DNA from: Paucibacter sp. DJ2R-2
GTDB taxonomy: Bacteria; Pseudomonadota; Gammaproteobacteria; Burkholderiales; Burkholderiaceae_C
DNA: 64,000 nt
Assembly (NCBI RefSeq): GCF_025717675.1
Contig: NZ_JAJIRT010000005.1
Span: 248,001 to 312,000 of the forward strand
Direction of reading: 5' to 3'
In this document: positions 17,080-25,187 of the stretch, in pieces
How the letters are laid out: every line of letters begins with the position of its first letter
Position numbering within the stretch: the stretch's first letter is position 1
Notes under the pieces: model-generated
The model's input: only the letters and a program-made list of their open reading frames with translations
What the model was told of the DNA's origin: nothing
Databases searched by the model: none
Program-made: the position numbers and the translations under genes

Positions 17080-18717
17080 ATGTCCCCAGCACCGCATCTG
17101 CGTTGTGACCAAAGCCCGGCCTGGGCCGCTCTGACTGAGCGTTATCAGGCGAGTGGCCAGCATTTCGATCTGCGCCAGGCCTTCGCGGCCGAGCCGGCGC
17201 GTTTCGAGACCTGGTCGCTGCAAGCACCCGAGGTGTTTGCCGATCTGTCCAAGAACCGCATCGACACGCCGACCTTGCAGCTGCTGCTGCAGCTGGCGCG
17301 CGATTGCGGGCTCGAGGTTCAACGCGATGCGCTGCTGGCCGGCGCGCCGGTCAACCTGACCGAGGGCCGCGCCGTGTTGCACACGGCCCTGCGTGCGCCT
17401 GCGGGCCAGGGTTTGCACAGCGAGGAAGTGCAAGCCTCGCTGAGCCGCATGCTGACCTTTGCCGAAGGCGTGCGTGACACGGCCACCAGCGGCATCCGCG
17501 ATGTGGTGCACATCGGCATCGGCGGCAGCGACCTCGGCCCGGCCATGGTGGTGGGCGCCTTGCAGGCCTACATCCAGCCGGGGCTGAAGCTGCATTTCGT
17601 CTCCAATGTCGACGGCCATGATCTGGCGCCGCTGCTGCCCCAGCTGAATCCGGCGACCACGCTGTTCGTGATCGCCTCCAAGACCTTCACCACCCAAGAG
17701 ACCCTGGCCAATGCCCTGGCGGCGCGGACCTGGTTCCTGGCCGCCGGCGGTACGGATGTGGCGCGCCACTTCGTCGCCACCAGCAGCAACACCGCGGCCG
17801 CTGCGGCTTTTGGCATCACCACAGCCTTCGGCTTCTGGGATTGGGTCGGCGGCCGCTATTCGCTGTGGTCGGTAATCGGCTTGCCGATCGCCATCGCCAT
17901 CGGCGCAGAGAACTTCCGCTCCTTGCTGGCCGGTGCCCATGCCATGGACCGCCACTTCGCCGAGGCGCCGCTGGAGCGCAATCTGCCAGTGCTGCTCGGT
18001 GTGCTGGATCTTTGGTATCGCAACTTCCACGGCTTCAGCAGCCGCAGCGTGGCGCCCTATCACCAAGGCCTGCGCCGCCTGCCGGCCTATCTCCAGCAGC
18101 TGGAGATGGAAAGCAATGGCAAGGGCGTGGACCTGCAGGGTCAGGCCTTGCCCTATGACACCAGCCCGGTGGTCTGGGGCGAGGCGGGCACCAATGGGCA
18201 GCACGCCTACTTCCAGATGCTGCACCAGGGCACGGATGTGATTCCGGTCGAGTTCATTGCGGTGAAGCACCCGAACTTCGGCGCCCATGTGGCCGGCGAT
18301 CTGGAGGCCTGCCTGCAAGACCAGCACCGCAAGCTGCTGGCCAATTGCCTGGCCCAGTCCCAGGCCCTGATGCAGGGCAAGAGCTTCGAAGAGGCCCTGG
18401 GCGAGAAGGCGCCGACCGCCTCGGCCGAGCTCGACCCTGCCACCGTGGCGCGCCACCGTAGCTTCCCCGGCAACCGGCCCAGCACGACCCTGGTGCTCGA
18501 GGCCTTGAGCCCCGCCTCGCTGGGCTCCTTGATCGCACTCTACGAGCACCGTGTCTTCGTCAGCGGTGCGCTTTGGGGCATCAACAGCTTCGACCAATGG
18601 GGTGTGGAGCTGGGCAAGGCCTTGTGCAGCAGCCTGCTGCCGCGCCTGAGCAGCGGCGACACCCAGGGCCTCGACGCCTCGACGGCCGGTTTGCTGAACC
18701 ATCTGCTGGCGCCATGA
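17080..18717 (+). CDS. pgi: Glucose-6-phosphate isomerase
   Basis: The enzyme interconverts glucose-6-phosphate and fructose-6-phosphate. The 545-residue product is close to the usual bacterial length and holds both family signatures, WVGGRYSLWSVIG and LWGINSFDQWGVELGK, as well as the catalytic segment WGEAGTNGQHAYFQ. The ATG at 17080 lies just after the tal stop; an in-frame TTG at 17074 overlaps that stop. It ends in a four-base ATGA overlap with the HAD phosphatase gene. Confidence 0.95.
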   Translation: MSPAPHLRCDQSPAWAALTERYQASGQHFDLRQAFAAEPARFETWSLQAPEVFADLSKNRIDTPTLQLLLQLARDCGLEVQRDALLAGAPVNLTEGRAVLHTALRAPAGQGLHSEEVQASLSRMLTFAEGVRDTATSGIRDVVHIGIGGSDLGPAMVVGALQAYIQPGLKLHFVSNVDGHDLAPLLPQLNPATTLFVIASKTFTTQETLANALAARTWFLAAGGTDVARHFVATSSNTAAAAAFGITTAFGFWDWVGGRYSLWSVIGLPIAIAIGAENFRSLLAGAHAMDRHFAEAPLERNLPVLLGVLDLWYRNFHGFSSRSVAPYHQGLRRLPAYLQQLEMESNGKGVDLQGQALPYDTSPVVWGEAGTNGQHAYFQMLHQGTDVIPVEFIAVKHPNFGAHVAGDLEACLQDQHRKLLANCLAQSQALMQGKSFEEALGEKAPTASAELDPATVARHRSFPGNRPSTTLVLEALSPASLGSLIALYEHRVFVSGALWGINSFDQWGVELGKALCSSLLPRLSSGDTQGLDASTAGLLNHLLAP

Positions 18718-19343
18718 ATATCGTGTTTGATTTTGGCGGGGTCGTGTTCCGCTGGCACCCGCCCAGCTTTCTGGCCCGCGTCTGGCCGCACCGGGTGGCG
18801 GACGAGGTTCAAGGCGCGGCCATCGCGGCCGAGTTCTTCGAGAACTACGGCGGCGACTGGGGCGCGTTTGATCAGGGTTTGATCGATGCACCGACCGTGA
18901 TCGCCCGCATCGCCGCGCGCACCGGCTGGCCGGCTGAGGAAGTGGCGCAGGTGGTGGCGGCCGTGCCCGATGAACTGCAGGCTCAGGCCGGCACCGTGGC
19001 CTTGATCGAGGCGCTGAAGCAGGCCGGCCACCGCTTGTTCTTCTTGTCCAATATGCCCGAGCCCTATGCCGACCATCTGGAGCGCAGCCATCCGCTGGCG
19101 CAGTGGTTCGAGCAGGGCGTGTTCTCGGGCCGGGTCAAGGTGTCCAAGCCGCGTGCGGAGATCTTTGATCTGGCTTGCCGCCAGTTTGGCGTGAGCCCAG
19201 AGAGCTGCCTCTTCCTCGATGACCATCCGGCCAATATCGAGGCAGCGCAGGCTCTCGGTTGGCAGACCTTGCTGTTCCGCACGCCGGAACAGGCTCGTGA
19301 GGAGCTGCAGGCGCGTGGCCTGTTCAGCCTCGTGGCTCAGTGA
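18714..19343 (+). CDS. HAD-superfamily phosphatase, YihX-like
   Basis: The 209-residue protein is a HAD-IA hydrolase: motif I DFGGVVF (about D5), motif II FFLSNMP, motif III lysine in KVSKPR and motif [12 protein letters not shown]. As in E. coli YihX, a glucose-1-phosphate phosphatase, the second Asp of motif I is replaced by Gly. It overlaps pgi by four bases, so a sugar-phosphate substrate is plausible. The exact substrate is not shown. Its end overlaps convergent yacG by seven bases. Confidence 0.8.
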   Translation: MNIVFDFGGVVFRWHPPSFLARVWPHRVADEVQGAAIAAEFFENYGGDWGAFDQGLIDAPTVIARIAARTGWPAEEVAQVVAAVPDELQAQAGTVALIEALKQAGHRLFFLSNMPEPYADHLERSHPLAQWFEQGVFSGRVKVSKPRAEIFDLACRQFGVSPESCLFLDDHPANIEAAQALGWQTLLFRTPEQAREELQARGLFSLVAQ

Positions 19344-19528
19344 GGTAGGGAGTCGTCCTCGACCGGCGGGCTGGCTGCCACGCGGAATTCCTCATTGGCC
19401 CAGGCGCCCAGGTCGATTTGACGGCAGCGCTGGCTGCAGAAGGGCCGCCAGCTGTTGCTGGGGGCGAAGATCGAATCGCCACCGCATTGGGGGCAGCGCA
19501 CGATGCGGGGCTTGGCTTGGGAATCCAT
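19337..19528 (-). CDS. yacG: DNA gyrase inhibitor YacG
   Basis: This is a 63-residue zinc-ribbon protein with CPQC (about 12-15) and CSQRC (about 31-35), the four-cysteine pattern of YacG, which binds GyrB. The acidic C-terminal tail is also typical. It follows zapD by 38 bases on the same strand, the classic coaE-zapD-yacG order, downstream of the pilB-pilC-pilD genes. Confidence 0.9.
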   Translation of the reverse strand: MDSQAKPRIVRCPQCGGDSIFAPSNSWRPFCSQRCRQIDLGAWANEEFRVAASPPVEDDSLPH

Positions 19529-19566
19529 GGTCGGGTCGGGTTCGGAAAACAGCGTTCGGACGAGAA

Positions 19567-20331
19567 TCAGGCGCAGAGCGTCAGCTCGAAGCTGGCATCT
19601 TGGTGGGCGGGCTTGAGCCGGCCCTCTTCGTCTTGACGCATCAGGCGGATGGACACCATCAAGCGGTGGCCGGTGATCTCAGGCACCAGGCCCAGGCTGG
19701 GGTCCAGGCGCATGCGCAACAGCTGATAGCTGCGGCCGGCACCCAGGCTTTGCTGGAACTGCCCGGCCACGGCCGCTACCTTGTGCGGCGAGCCGCTGTC
19801 GCGCAGCAGGCCCAGCAGCACCTGCAAGGCCTCGGCCAGCGGCATCAGGCTTTGCGTCCACTGCATCAGGTCGTTACGACGGCGGGCCGGCAGGAACTGC
19901 TGCCAGGTGTAGTAGGCAGGCAGGTCAAACTCGCAGGTGCCGCCCGGGATGCTGATGCGGCTGCGGATGCTCATCAGCCATTCATTGCTGGTCAGCACAT
20001 GGCCGGCCTTGCCGGACAGCTTGTTGAGGCCGTCGAAGGCATGGTCGATGCGGGCGATGACTTCATCGAGCACGCTCTCGGCGATCGCTGGGTTGCCGCG
20101 GTAGCCGTTGAGCTGCACCTTGTGGCGCTCCAGATCCTTGAGCAGGTCGGACTTGAGGTCGGCCCGCGAGGCCACGTCCATGATCTCGAAAATGGTGACC
20201 AGGGCGAAATGGTGATCGAGCGGGGTTTCGCGCGCCATCAGCTGTCCGAGACGATCGAACAGATGCTCCAGGCGCAGCATCGTGCGGATGCTCTCGTTGA
20301 ATGGGTACTCGTATAGGACCAAGGCGGCCAT
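19567..20331 (-). CDS. zapD: Cell division protein ZapD
   Basis: ZapD is a cytoplasmic protein that crosslinks FtsZ filaments and stabilises the division ring. The 254-residue product has the family start [20 protein letters not shown] and the later motifs [14 protein letters not shown] and [15 protein letters not shown]. No strong ribosome-binding site precedes the ATG at 20331. It lies 106 bases after coaE, with a hairpin in between. Confidence 0.92.
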   Translation of the reverse strand: MAALVLYEYPFNESIRTMLRLEHLFDRLGQLMARETPLDHHFALVTIFEIMDVASRADLKSDLLKDLERHKVQLNGYRGNPAIAESVLDEVIARIDHAFDGLNKLSGKAGHVLTSNEWLMSIRSRISIPGGTCEFDLPAYYTWQQFLPARRRNDLMQWTQSLMPLAEALQVLLGLLRDSGSPHKVAAVAGQFQQSLGAGRSYQLLRMRLDPSLGLVPEITGHRLMVSIRLMRQDEEGRLKPAHQDASFELTLCA

Positions 20332-20379
20332 CCCTGTCGGTCAGCGTTGCTCGCAAGCGGGGCGCGGCTGCGCTCCCAA

Positions 20380-20410
20380 GGCGGTGATTGTTTCACAGCC
20401 AATCGCCGCC
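20380..20410. repeat. Inverted repeat between coaE and zapD
   Basis: GGCGGTGATTG (20380-20390) and CAATCGCCGCC (20400-20410) form an 11-base-pair stem (one G-T wobble) with a nine-base loop. No U-run follows on either strand, so it is not a standard terminator. Confidence 0.5.
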
Positions 20411-20437
20411 CGACGCTTCAGCGCTTCAGGGCAGGCG

Positions 20438-21049
20438 CTATTTTGTACGCCGCCAGAGTCGTGCGAGGGTCAGGACTTGCCCCCGCAGCGCGTCCAGACA
20501 CAAGCCTTCGTTGTGAATGAGGGCATCGGCGCAGGCGCGGCGTTGTGCGCGCGTGGCCTGGGCCTGTAGCACGGCTTGCACGGCCTCCCGGCTCAGCGCC
20601 GAGCGCTGCATGACGCGCTCGATCTGCAAGGCCTCGGGGCAGTCCACCACCAGCACCCGGTCGACGCGCTGGCGCCAGCGGCCCGACTCGACCAGCAGTG
20701 GCACATCGAAGACGATCAGGTCGCTGTCGGCGGCAGCCTCCGCACGGGCCGTCTCGGCGCTGATCATGGGGTGGAGGATGGCCTCCAGGCGCTGCCTCGC
20801 TGCCGGATCGTCAAACACCAGGGCGCGCATGGCGCTGCGCACCAGACCTTCTTCGGCGCTGACCAGGGCGGGGCCAAACTCGGCCGCCAGTGCGGGTAGG
20901 GCGCTGCCGCCGGGGGCGGTCAGCTGACGCGAAATCGCGTCGGTGTCGATCAAGCTGGCACCGGCCTCCAGCCAGAATCCGGCGACCGTGCTCTTGCCGC
21001 TGCCGATGCCACCGGTCAAGCCGATTCGCAGAGCCTGGCTGCGGCTCAC
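20438..21049 (-). CDS. coaE: Dephospho-CoA kinase
   Basis: The enzyme phosphorylates dephospho-CoA, the last step of coenzyme A synthesis. The 203-residue protein has the P-loop GLTGGIGSGKS near the start, LIDTDAISRQLTAPGG and the lid region TRAQRRACADALIHNEG. The start is a GTG that overlaps the pilD stop (GTGA). The frame is open far upstream inside pilD, but only this start gives the family N-terminus. Confidence 0.94.
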   Translation of the reverse strand: MSRSQALRIGLTGGIGSGKSTVAGFWLEAGASLIDTDAISRQLTAPGGSALPALAAEFGPALVSAEEGLVRSAMRALVFDDPAARQRLEAILHPMISAETARAEAAADSDLIVFDVPLLVESGRWRQRVDRVLVVDCPEALQIERVMQRSALSREAVQAVLQAQATRAQRRACADALIHNEGLCLDALRGQVLTLARLWRRTK

Positions 21050-21984
21050 ACCCAGCCCAGCCAACCCATCACGCGTTCGGGACCGGCAAACAAGACGACG
21101 AACCCGCCGCCGGCCAGAAAGGGGCCGAAGGGCACATAACGCCCCTCGCGCAGGGCGGAGTTCATCTTCATGGCGATGCCGACCAGTGCACCGATCAGGG
21201 ACGCGCCCAGCACGATGGGCAGAATCATCTGCCAGCCCAGCCAGGCACCCAACGCGGCCAGCAGCTTGAAGTCGCCATAGCCCATGCCTTCCTTGCCGGT
21301 GGCCAGCTTGAACAGCCAGTAGACCGACCAGAGCGAGAGGTAGCCGGCCAGCGCGCCGATCAAGGCGGCATCCAGGGGCAAGGTGTAGCCCAGCAGCGCT
21401 GCACTCAAGCCCGCCCAGAGCAGGGGCTGGTTGATCGAGTCGGGCAGCAAGGTGGTGTCCCAGTCGATGGCGGCCAGGGCAAGCAGGGCAGCACCAAAAC
21501 CGCACCAGAGCAGGGTCTCGGGTCGTGCCCCAAAGCGCCAGGACAGGGTCGCGAACAGCAGGCCGGTGGCCAGCTCGATCAGCGGATAGCGTTTGGAAAT
21601 GGCTGCTTTGCAGGATGCGCATTTGCCGCCCAGACGCAGCCAGCCCAGCAGGGGCAGGTTCTCATGCCAGGCCAGCTGGTGGCCGCAATGCGGGCAGCGC
21701 GAGCGTGGTGTGGCGATGCCCAGGTGTGGCAGCTTGTCCATCTGCTGCGCCAGGGCCGTAGCAGCGCTGGCCAGGCCAGCCGCTTCGGGCTGGCGCCAAG
21801 CTGCGGCCTTCTGCAGCTCGGCCGCATCGCTGAGCTGGGCTGCCGAATCGGCCAGCCACTGGCGCTCCATCATCAGGGGCAGGCGGTGGATCACCACATT
21901 GAGAAAGCTGCCGATGCACAGGCCCAACAGGCCCAGCATCAGGGGGCTGAGCAGCCAGGCGTAGTCGTCGGGATTCATGAGCAT
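21046..21984 (-). CDS. pilD: Prepilin peptidase/N-methyltransferase PilD
   Basis: PilD cleaves the leader of type IV prepilins and methylates the new N-terminus; its substrates here would include the products at 6090-9422. The 312-residue membrane protein has the zinc-binding pairs CPHC and CASC and the two catalytic aspartates in AAIDWDTTLLPD and GMGYGDFKLLAALGAWLG. It starts four bases after pilC and overlaps coaE. An ATG two codons later is an equal start candidate. The cytoplasmic loop before the first CxxC is longer than in many homologues. Confidence 0.94.
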   Translation of the reverse strand: MLMNPDDYAWLLSPLMLGLLGLCIGSFLNVVIHRLPLMMERQWLADSAAQLSDAAELQKAAAWRQPEAAGLASAATALAQQMDKLPHLGIATPRSRCPHCGHQLAWHENLPLLGWLRLGGKCASCKAAISKRYPLIELATGLLFATLSWRFGARPETLLWCGFGAALLALAAIDWDTTLLPDSINQPLLWAGLSAALLGYTLPLDAALIGALAGYLSLWSVYWLFKLATGKEGMGYGDFKLLAALGAWLGWQMILPIVLGASLIGALVGIAMKMNSALREGRYVPFGPFLAGGGFVVLFAGPERVMGWLGWV

Positions 21985-21987
21985 GCT

Positions 21988-23208
21988 TCAGACCACCTGA
22001 CCGAGCTTGAAGATGGGCAGGTACATGGAAACGACGATGCCGCCGATGATGGTGCCCAGGAAAACGATGATGAAGGGCTCCATCAGACTGGAGAGGGACT
22101 TGACGGCCTCGTCCACTTCGTCCTCGAAGAACTCGGCGGCTTTGCCCAGCATGTGGTCGAGTGAGCCCGACTCTTCGCCGATCGCGGCCATTTGCAGCAC
22201 CATGGTCGGGAAGATACCGGTGGTCTGCATGGACGTGGTCAAGGCCGTGCCGGTCGAGACATCGCGCTGGATCTTCTCGGTCGCCTCCGCGAACACGGCA
22301 TTACCGGCGGCGCCACCGACCGAGTCGAGTGCTTCCACCAAGGGCACGCCAGCGGCAAACATGGTGGACAGGGTGCGGGTCCAACGCGCCACGGCCGATT
22401 TGTAAAGCAGGTCGCCGAAGATGGGAATCTTGAGCAGCAACCGGTCCATGGTGTGCTGCATCTTGACCGAGCGCTTCCAGCTCTGAAAGAAGAAATACAG
22501 GCCGCCACCGATGCTGCCGAAGATCAGGTACCAGTAGGAGACGAAGAACTCCGACATGGCGATCACCATGAGGGTGGGCGCGGGCAGGTCGGCGCCAAAG
22601 CTCTTGAACACGTCCTTGAAGGCTGGCACGACGAAGATCATGATCACCGCCACCACCACGAAAGCGACCACAAAGACCGCGACCGGGTAGGTCAGGGCCG
22701 ATTTGATCTTGTTCTTCAACGCGACCGTCTTCTCCTGGTAGATGGCCAGGCGGTCGAGCAGCGCTTCCAGGATACCGGCGGCTTCACCGGCTTCAACCAG
22801 ATTGCAGTAGAGCGCATCGAAGTAAAGCGGTTGCTTGCGCAAGGCATTGGACAGGCTGGTGCCGGTCTCGACGTCTTGCTTGATGTCGTTGAGCAGGCGG
22901 GTCAGGCGGGGGTTGGTGCTGCCCCGGCCGACGATCTCGAAGGACTGCAGCAAGGGCACGCCGGCCCGCATCATGGTGGCCAGCTGGCGGGTGAAGACGG
23001 CGATGTCTTTTTGCTTGATGGCCTTGCCGCCGCTCATGCGGCGTTTTTTGACCTTGCTGACCAGGATGCCCTGGCGACGCAGGGTGGCGCTCACCATGGC
23101 CTCACCGCCGGCGCGCAATTCGCCGCGTACGATCTTGCCGTTGCGGTCCTTGCCTTCCCACTCGAACACGAACTCCGCCGCGTTCTTGGCTGCCGCACTA
23201 GTCGCCAT
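21988..23208 (-). CDS. pilC: Type IV pilus inner-membrane platform protein PilC
   Basis: PilC is the inner-membrane platform of the pilus machine, acted on by the motor ATPases. The 406-residue protein has two GspF-type cytoplasmic domains (FTRQLATMMRAGVPLLQSFE and WTRTLSTMFAAGVPLVEALD) and hydrophobic segments after each. AGGAGGT lies just before the ATG. It follows pilB by 47 bases. Confidence 0.95.
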   Translation of the reverse strand: MATSAAAKNAAEFVFEWEGKDRNGKIVRGELRAGGEAMVSATLRRQGILVSKVKKRRMSGGKAIKQKDIAVFTRQLATMMRAGVPLLQSFEIVGRGSTNPRLTRLLNDIKQDVETGTSLSNALRKQPLYFDALYCNLVEAGEAAGILEALLDRLAIYQEKTVALKNKIKSALTYPVAVFVVAFVVVAVIMIFVVPAFKDVFKSFGADLPAPTLMVIAMSEFFVSYWYLIFGSIGGGLYFFFQSWKRSVKMQHTMDRLLLKIPIFGDLLYKSAVARWTRTLSTMFAAGVPLVEALDSVGGAAGNAVFAEATEKIQRDVSTGTALTTSMQTTGIFPTMVLQMAAIGEESGSLDHMLGKAAEFFEDEVDEAVKSLSSLMEPFIIVFLGTIIGGIVVSMYLPIFKLGQVV

Positions 23209-23255
23209 ACCACCTCCTGGCCTCAGGCCCTTGTTTCCGCCTTGGCGCGAAAAGT

Positions 23256-24977
23256 CTATTCATTGGTTGCTGCCAGCACTTCTTCGAGCGTGGTCACGCC
23301 GGCCCGCACCTTGACCAGGCCGAACTGGCGCAGATCGCGCACGCCCTCGGACTGGGCTTGGGCGGCGATGTCCATGGCCGATCCTTCGGCCAAGATGATG
23401 CGCTGGATGGCCTCCGTGATAGGCATCACCTGGTAGAGACCGACCCGGCCGCGGTAGCCGCTGTTGCAGCTGTTGCAGCCGACAGCCCGGTACTGCTTCC
23501 AGCTGCCGTCCAGCTCTTCTTCCTTGAAGCCAGCGCGCAGCAGGGCGTCGCGCGGGTATTCGGCCGGCGCCTTGCAGTTCTCGCACAGGCGCCGCACCAG
23601 GCGTTGAGCCGTGATCAGCAGCACGCTGGACGCGATATTGAAAGGCGCCACGCCCATGTTCAAGAGCCGTGTCAGGGTCTTGGGCGCGTCATTGGTGTGC
23701 AAGGTGGACATCACCATATGGCCGGTCTGGGCGGCCTTGATGGCGATGTCGGCCGTCTCCAGGTCGCGGATTTCACCGACCATGATGATGTCTGGATCCT
23801 GGCGCAAGAAGGACTTCAACGCGGCCGAAAAGCTCAGGCCGGCCTTGTCATTGACATTGACTTGGTTGATGCCGGGCAGGTTGATTTCGGCTGGGTCTTC
23901 AACCGTCGAGATGTTGACGCCGGGCTGGTTCAGGATGTTCAGGCAGGTGTAGAGCGACACGGTCTTGCCCGAGCCGGTGGGCCCGGTGACCAGCACCATG
24001 CCATATGGGCGGCTGATGCAGGCCATCAGCCGCTCTTTCTCAATCTTCTCGTAGCCCAGGGCATCAATGCCCAGCTTGGCCGAGGAGGGGTCAAGAATAC
24101 GGATCACGATCTTTTCGCCGAACAGGGTCGGCAAGGTGCTGATCCGGAAGTCGATGGCCTTGGCGCCGAACTTGAGCTTCATGCGGCCGTCTTGCGGCAC
24201 GCGGCGCTCAGCGATGTCCAGGCGCGACAGCACCTTGATGCGTGAGGCCAGCTTGTCCTTGATGGCGATCGGCGGCTGGGTGATCTCGCGCAGCTCGCCG
24301 TCGACCCGGAAGCGCACGCGGTAATGGAACTCGTAGGGCTCGAAGTGCAAGTCGGAGGCGCGTAGATTGATGGCGTCCACCAGCATCTTCTGCAGGAAGC
24401 GCACCACAGGCGCGTCCTCGACATCGGCCAGCTCGGCCGCGGTTTCCTGCGGAGCCGAGTCTTCCTCGGCGATGTCGAAATCGAAGTCACCCCCGGTGAT
24501 GGTCTCCAGCGCTTCACTGGCGCTGCTGCTGGCGCCGGCCAAGAGCTTGGTCAACTTGTCGTGCTCGACGATCACCCATTCTGGCGTCAGTTGGGTGGCG
24601 AATTTGATCCGCTCGACCACGTCTTGGTCGGTCGGGTCGGCGCCGCCGATGAAGAGCCGGCTGCCGCGTCGCCCGAGCACCACCACCTGGTATTGCTGGG
24701 CCAGCTTGTTGTCGATGATGTTCTGCGGCATGCGCTGAACATCCATGGCATTCAGGTCCAGCAGCGGAACGGCCAGGGCCGTGGACAGGGTGTGAGCCAG
24801 GTCGGCCGAGCTGACCAGACCGGCAGCGATCACCGAGTTGACGAAACTGGTTTTCTTCTCGCGCGCCTGGCGCATCAGGTCTTCGGCCGCTTTGGCTTGC
24901 AGCTTTCCAGCGTGCACAAGCATGCGCGCCACGCCAGAAAGGGCGGACTGAGGCGGCTCGGCCAGGGTGGGTTCCAC
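23256..24977 (-). CDS. pilB: Type IV pilus assembly ATPase PilB
   Basis: PilB is the hexameric motor that drives pilus extension. The 573-residue protein has an N-terminal GspE-N/MshEN-type domain, Walker A (VTGPTGSGKT), an Asp box (VEDPAEINLPG), Walker B (IIMVGEIRDLETA), a His box (TLHTNDAP) and a four-cysteine zinc site (CENC and CNSC). It is the first gene of pilBCD-coaE-zapD-yacG. The start is a GTG with no clear ribosome-binding site. The 210 bases upstream hold no recognisable gene, and I could not pick a convincing promoter there. Confidence 0.94.
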   Translation of the reverse strand: MEPTLAEPPQSALSGVARMLVHAGKLQAKAAEDLMRQAREKKTSFVNSVIAAGLVSSADLAHTLSTALAVPLLDLNAMDVQRMPQNIIDNKLAQQYQVVVLGRRGSRLFIGGADPTDQDVVERIKFATQLTPEWVIVEHDKLTKLLAGASSSASEALETITGGDFDFDIAEEDSAPQETAAELADVEDAPVVRFLQKMLVDAINLRASDLHFEPYEFHYRVRFRVDGELREITQPPIAIKDKLASRIKVLSRLDIAERRVPQDGRMKLKFGAKAIDFRISTLPTLFGEKIVIRILDPSSAKLGIDALGYEKIEKERLMACISRPYGMVLVTGPTGSGKTVSLYTCLNILNQPGVNISTVEDPAEINLPGINQVNVNDKAGLSFSAALKSFLRQDPDIIMVGEIRDLETADIAIKAAQTGHMVMSTLHTNDAPKTLTRLLNMGVAPFNIASSVLLITAQRLVRRLCENCKAPAEYPRDALLRAGFKEEELDGSWKQYRAVGCNSCNSGYRGRVGLYQVMPITEAIQRIILAEGSAMDIAAQAQSEGVRDLRQFGLVKVRAGVTTLEEVLAATNE

Positions 24978-25187
24978 GGTGTAGTTCAGACTCGCAGGGC
25001 TAATGGGCAGGAAGGGCAGATGGGGCCGGCAGAGCCGGTGGCTTGCATCGCGGCAGGCCAGTCAGGACTGTAAACCGAGCGCGGCCGGACTTTGCCCCAC
25101 GGGACCGGTCCAAGTGCACGATTTGACCCCGGGTTAGCCCGCGTGGATGCCCGAAACAACAGGCCATTTGCTCGCTTGCCCTGGCTC

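Noticed and set aside
17059-18891. A 610-codon open frame on minus opposite pgi
   Set aside because: It is an antisense shadow of a gene with both family signatures intact.
24978-25187. Possible small gene or terminator between pilB and the kinase gene
   Set aside because: Open frames there are short and change strand, and no stem with U-run is present.
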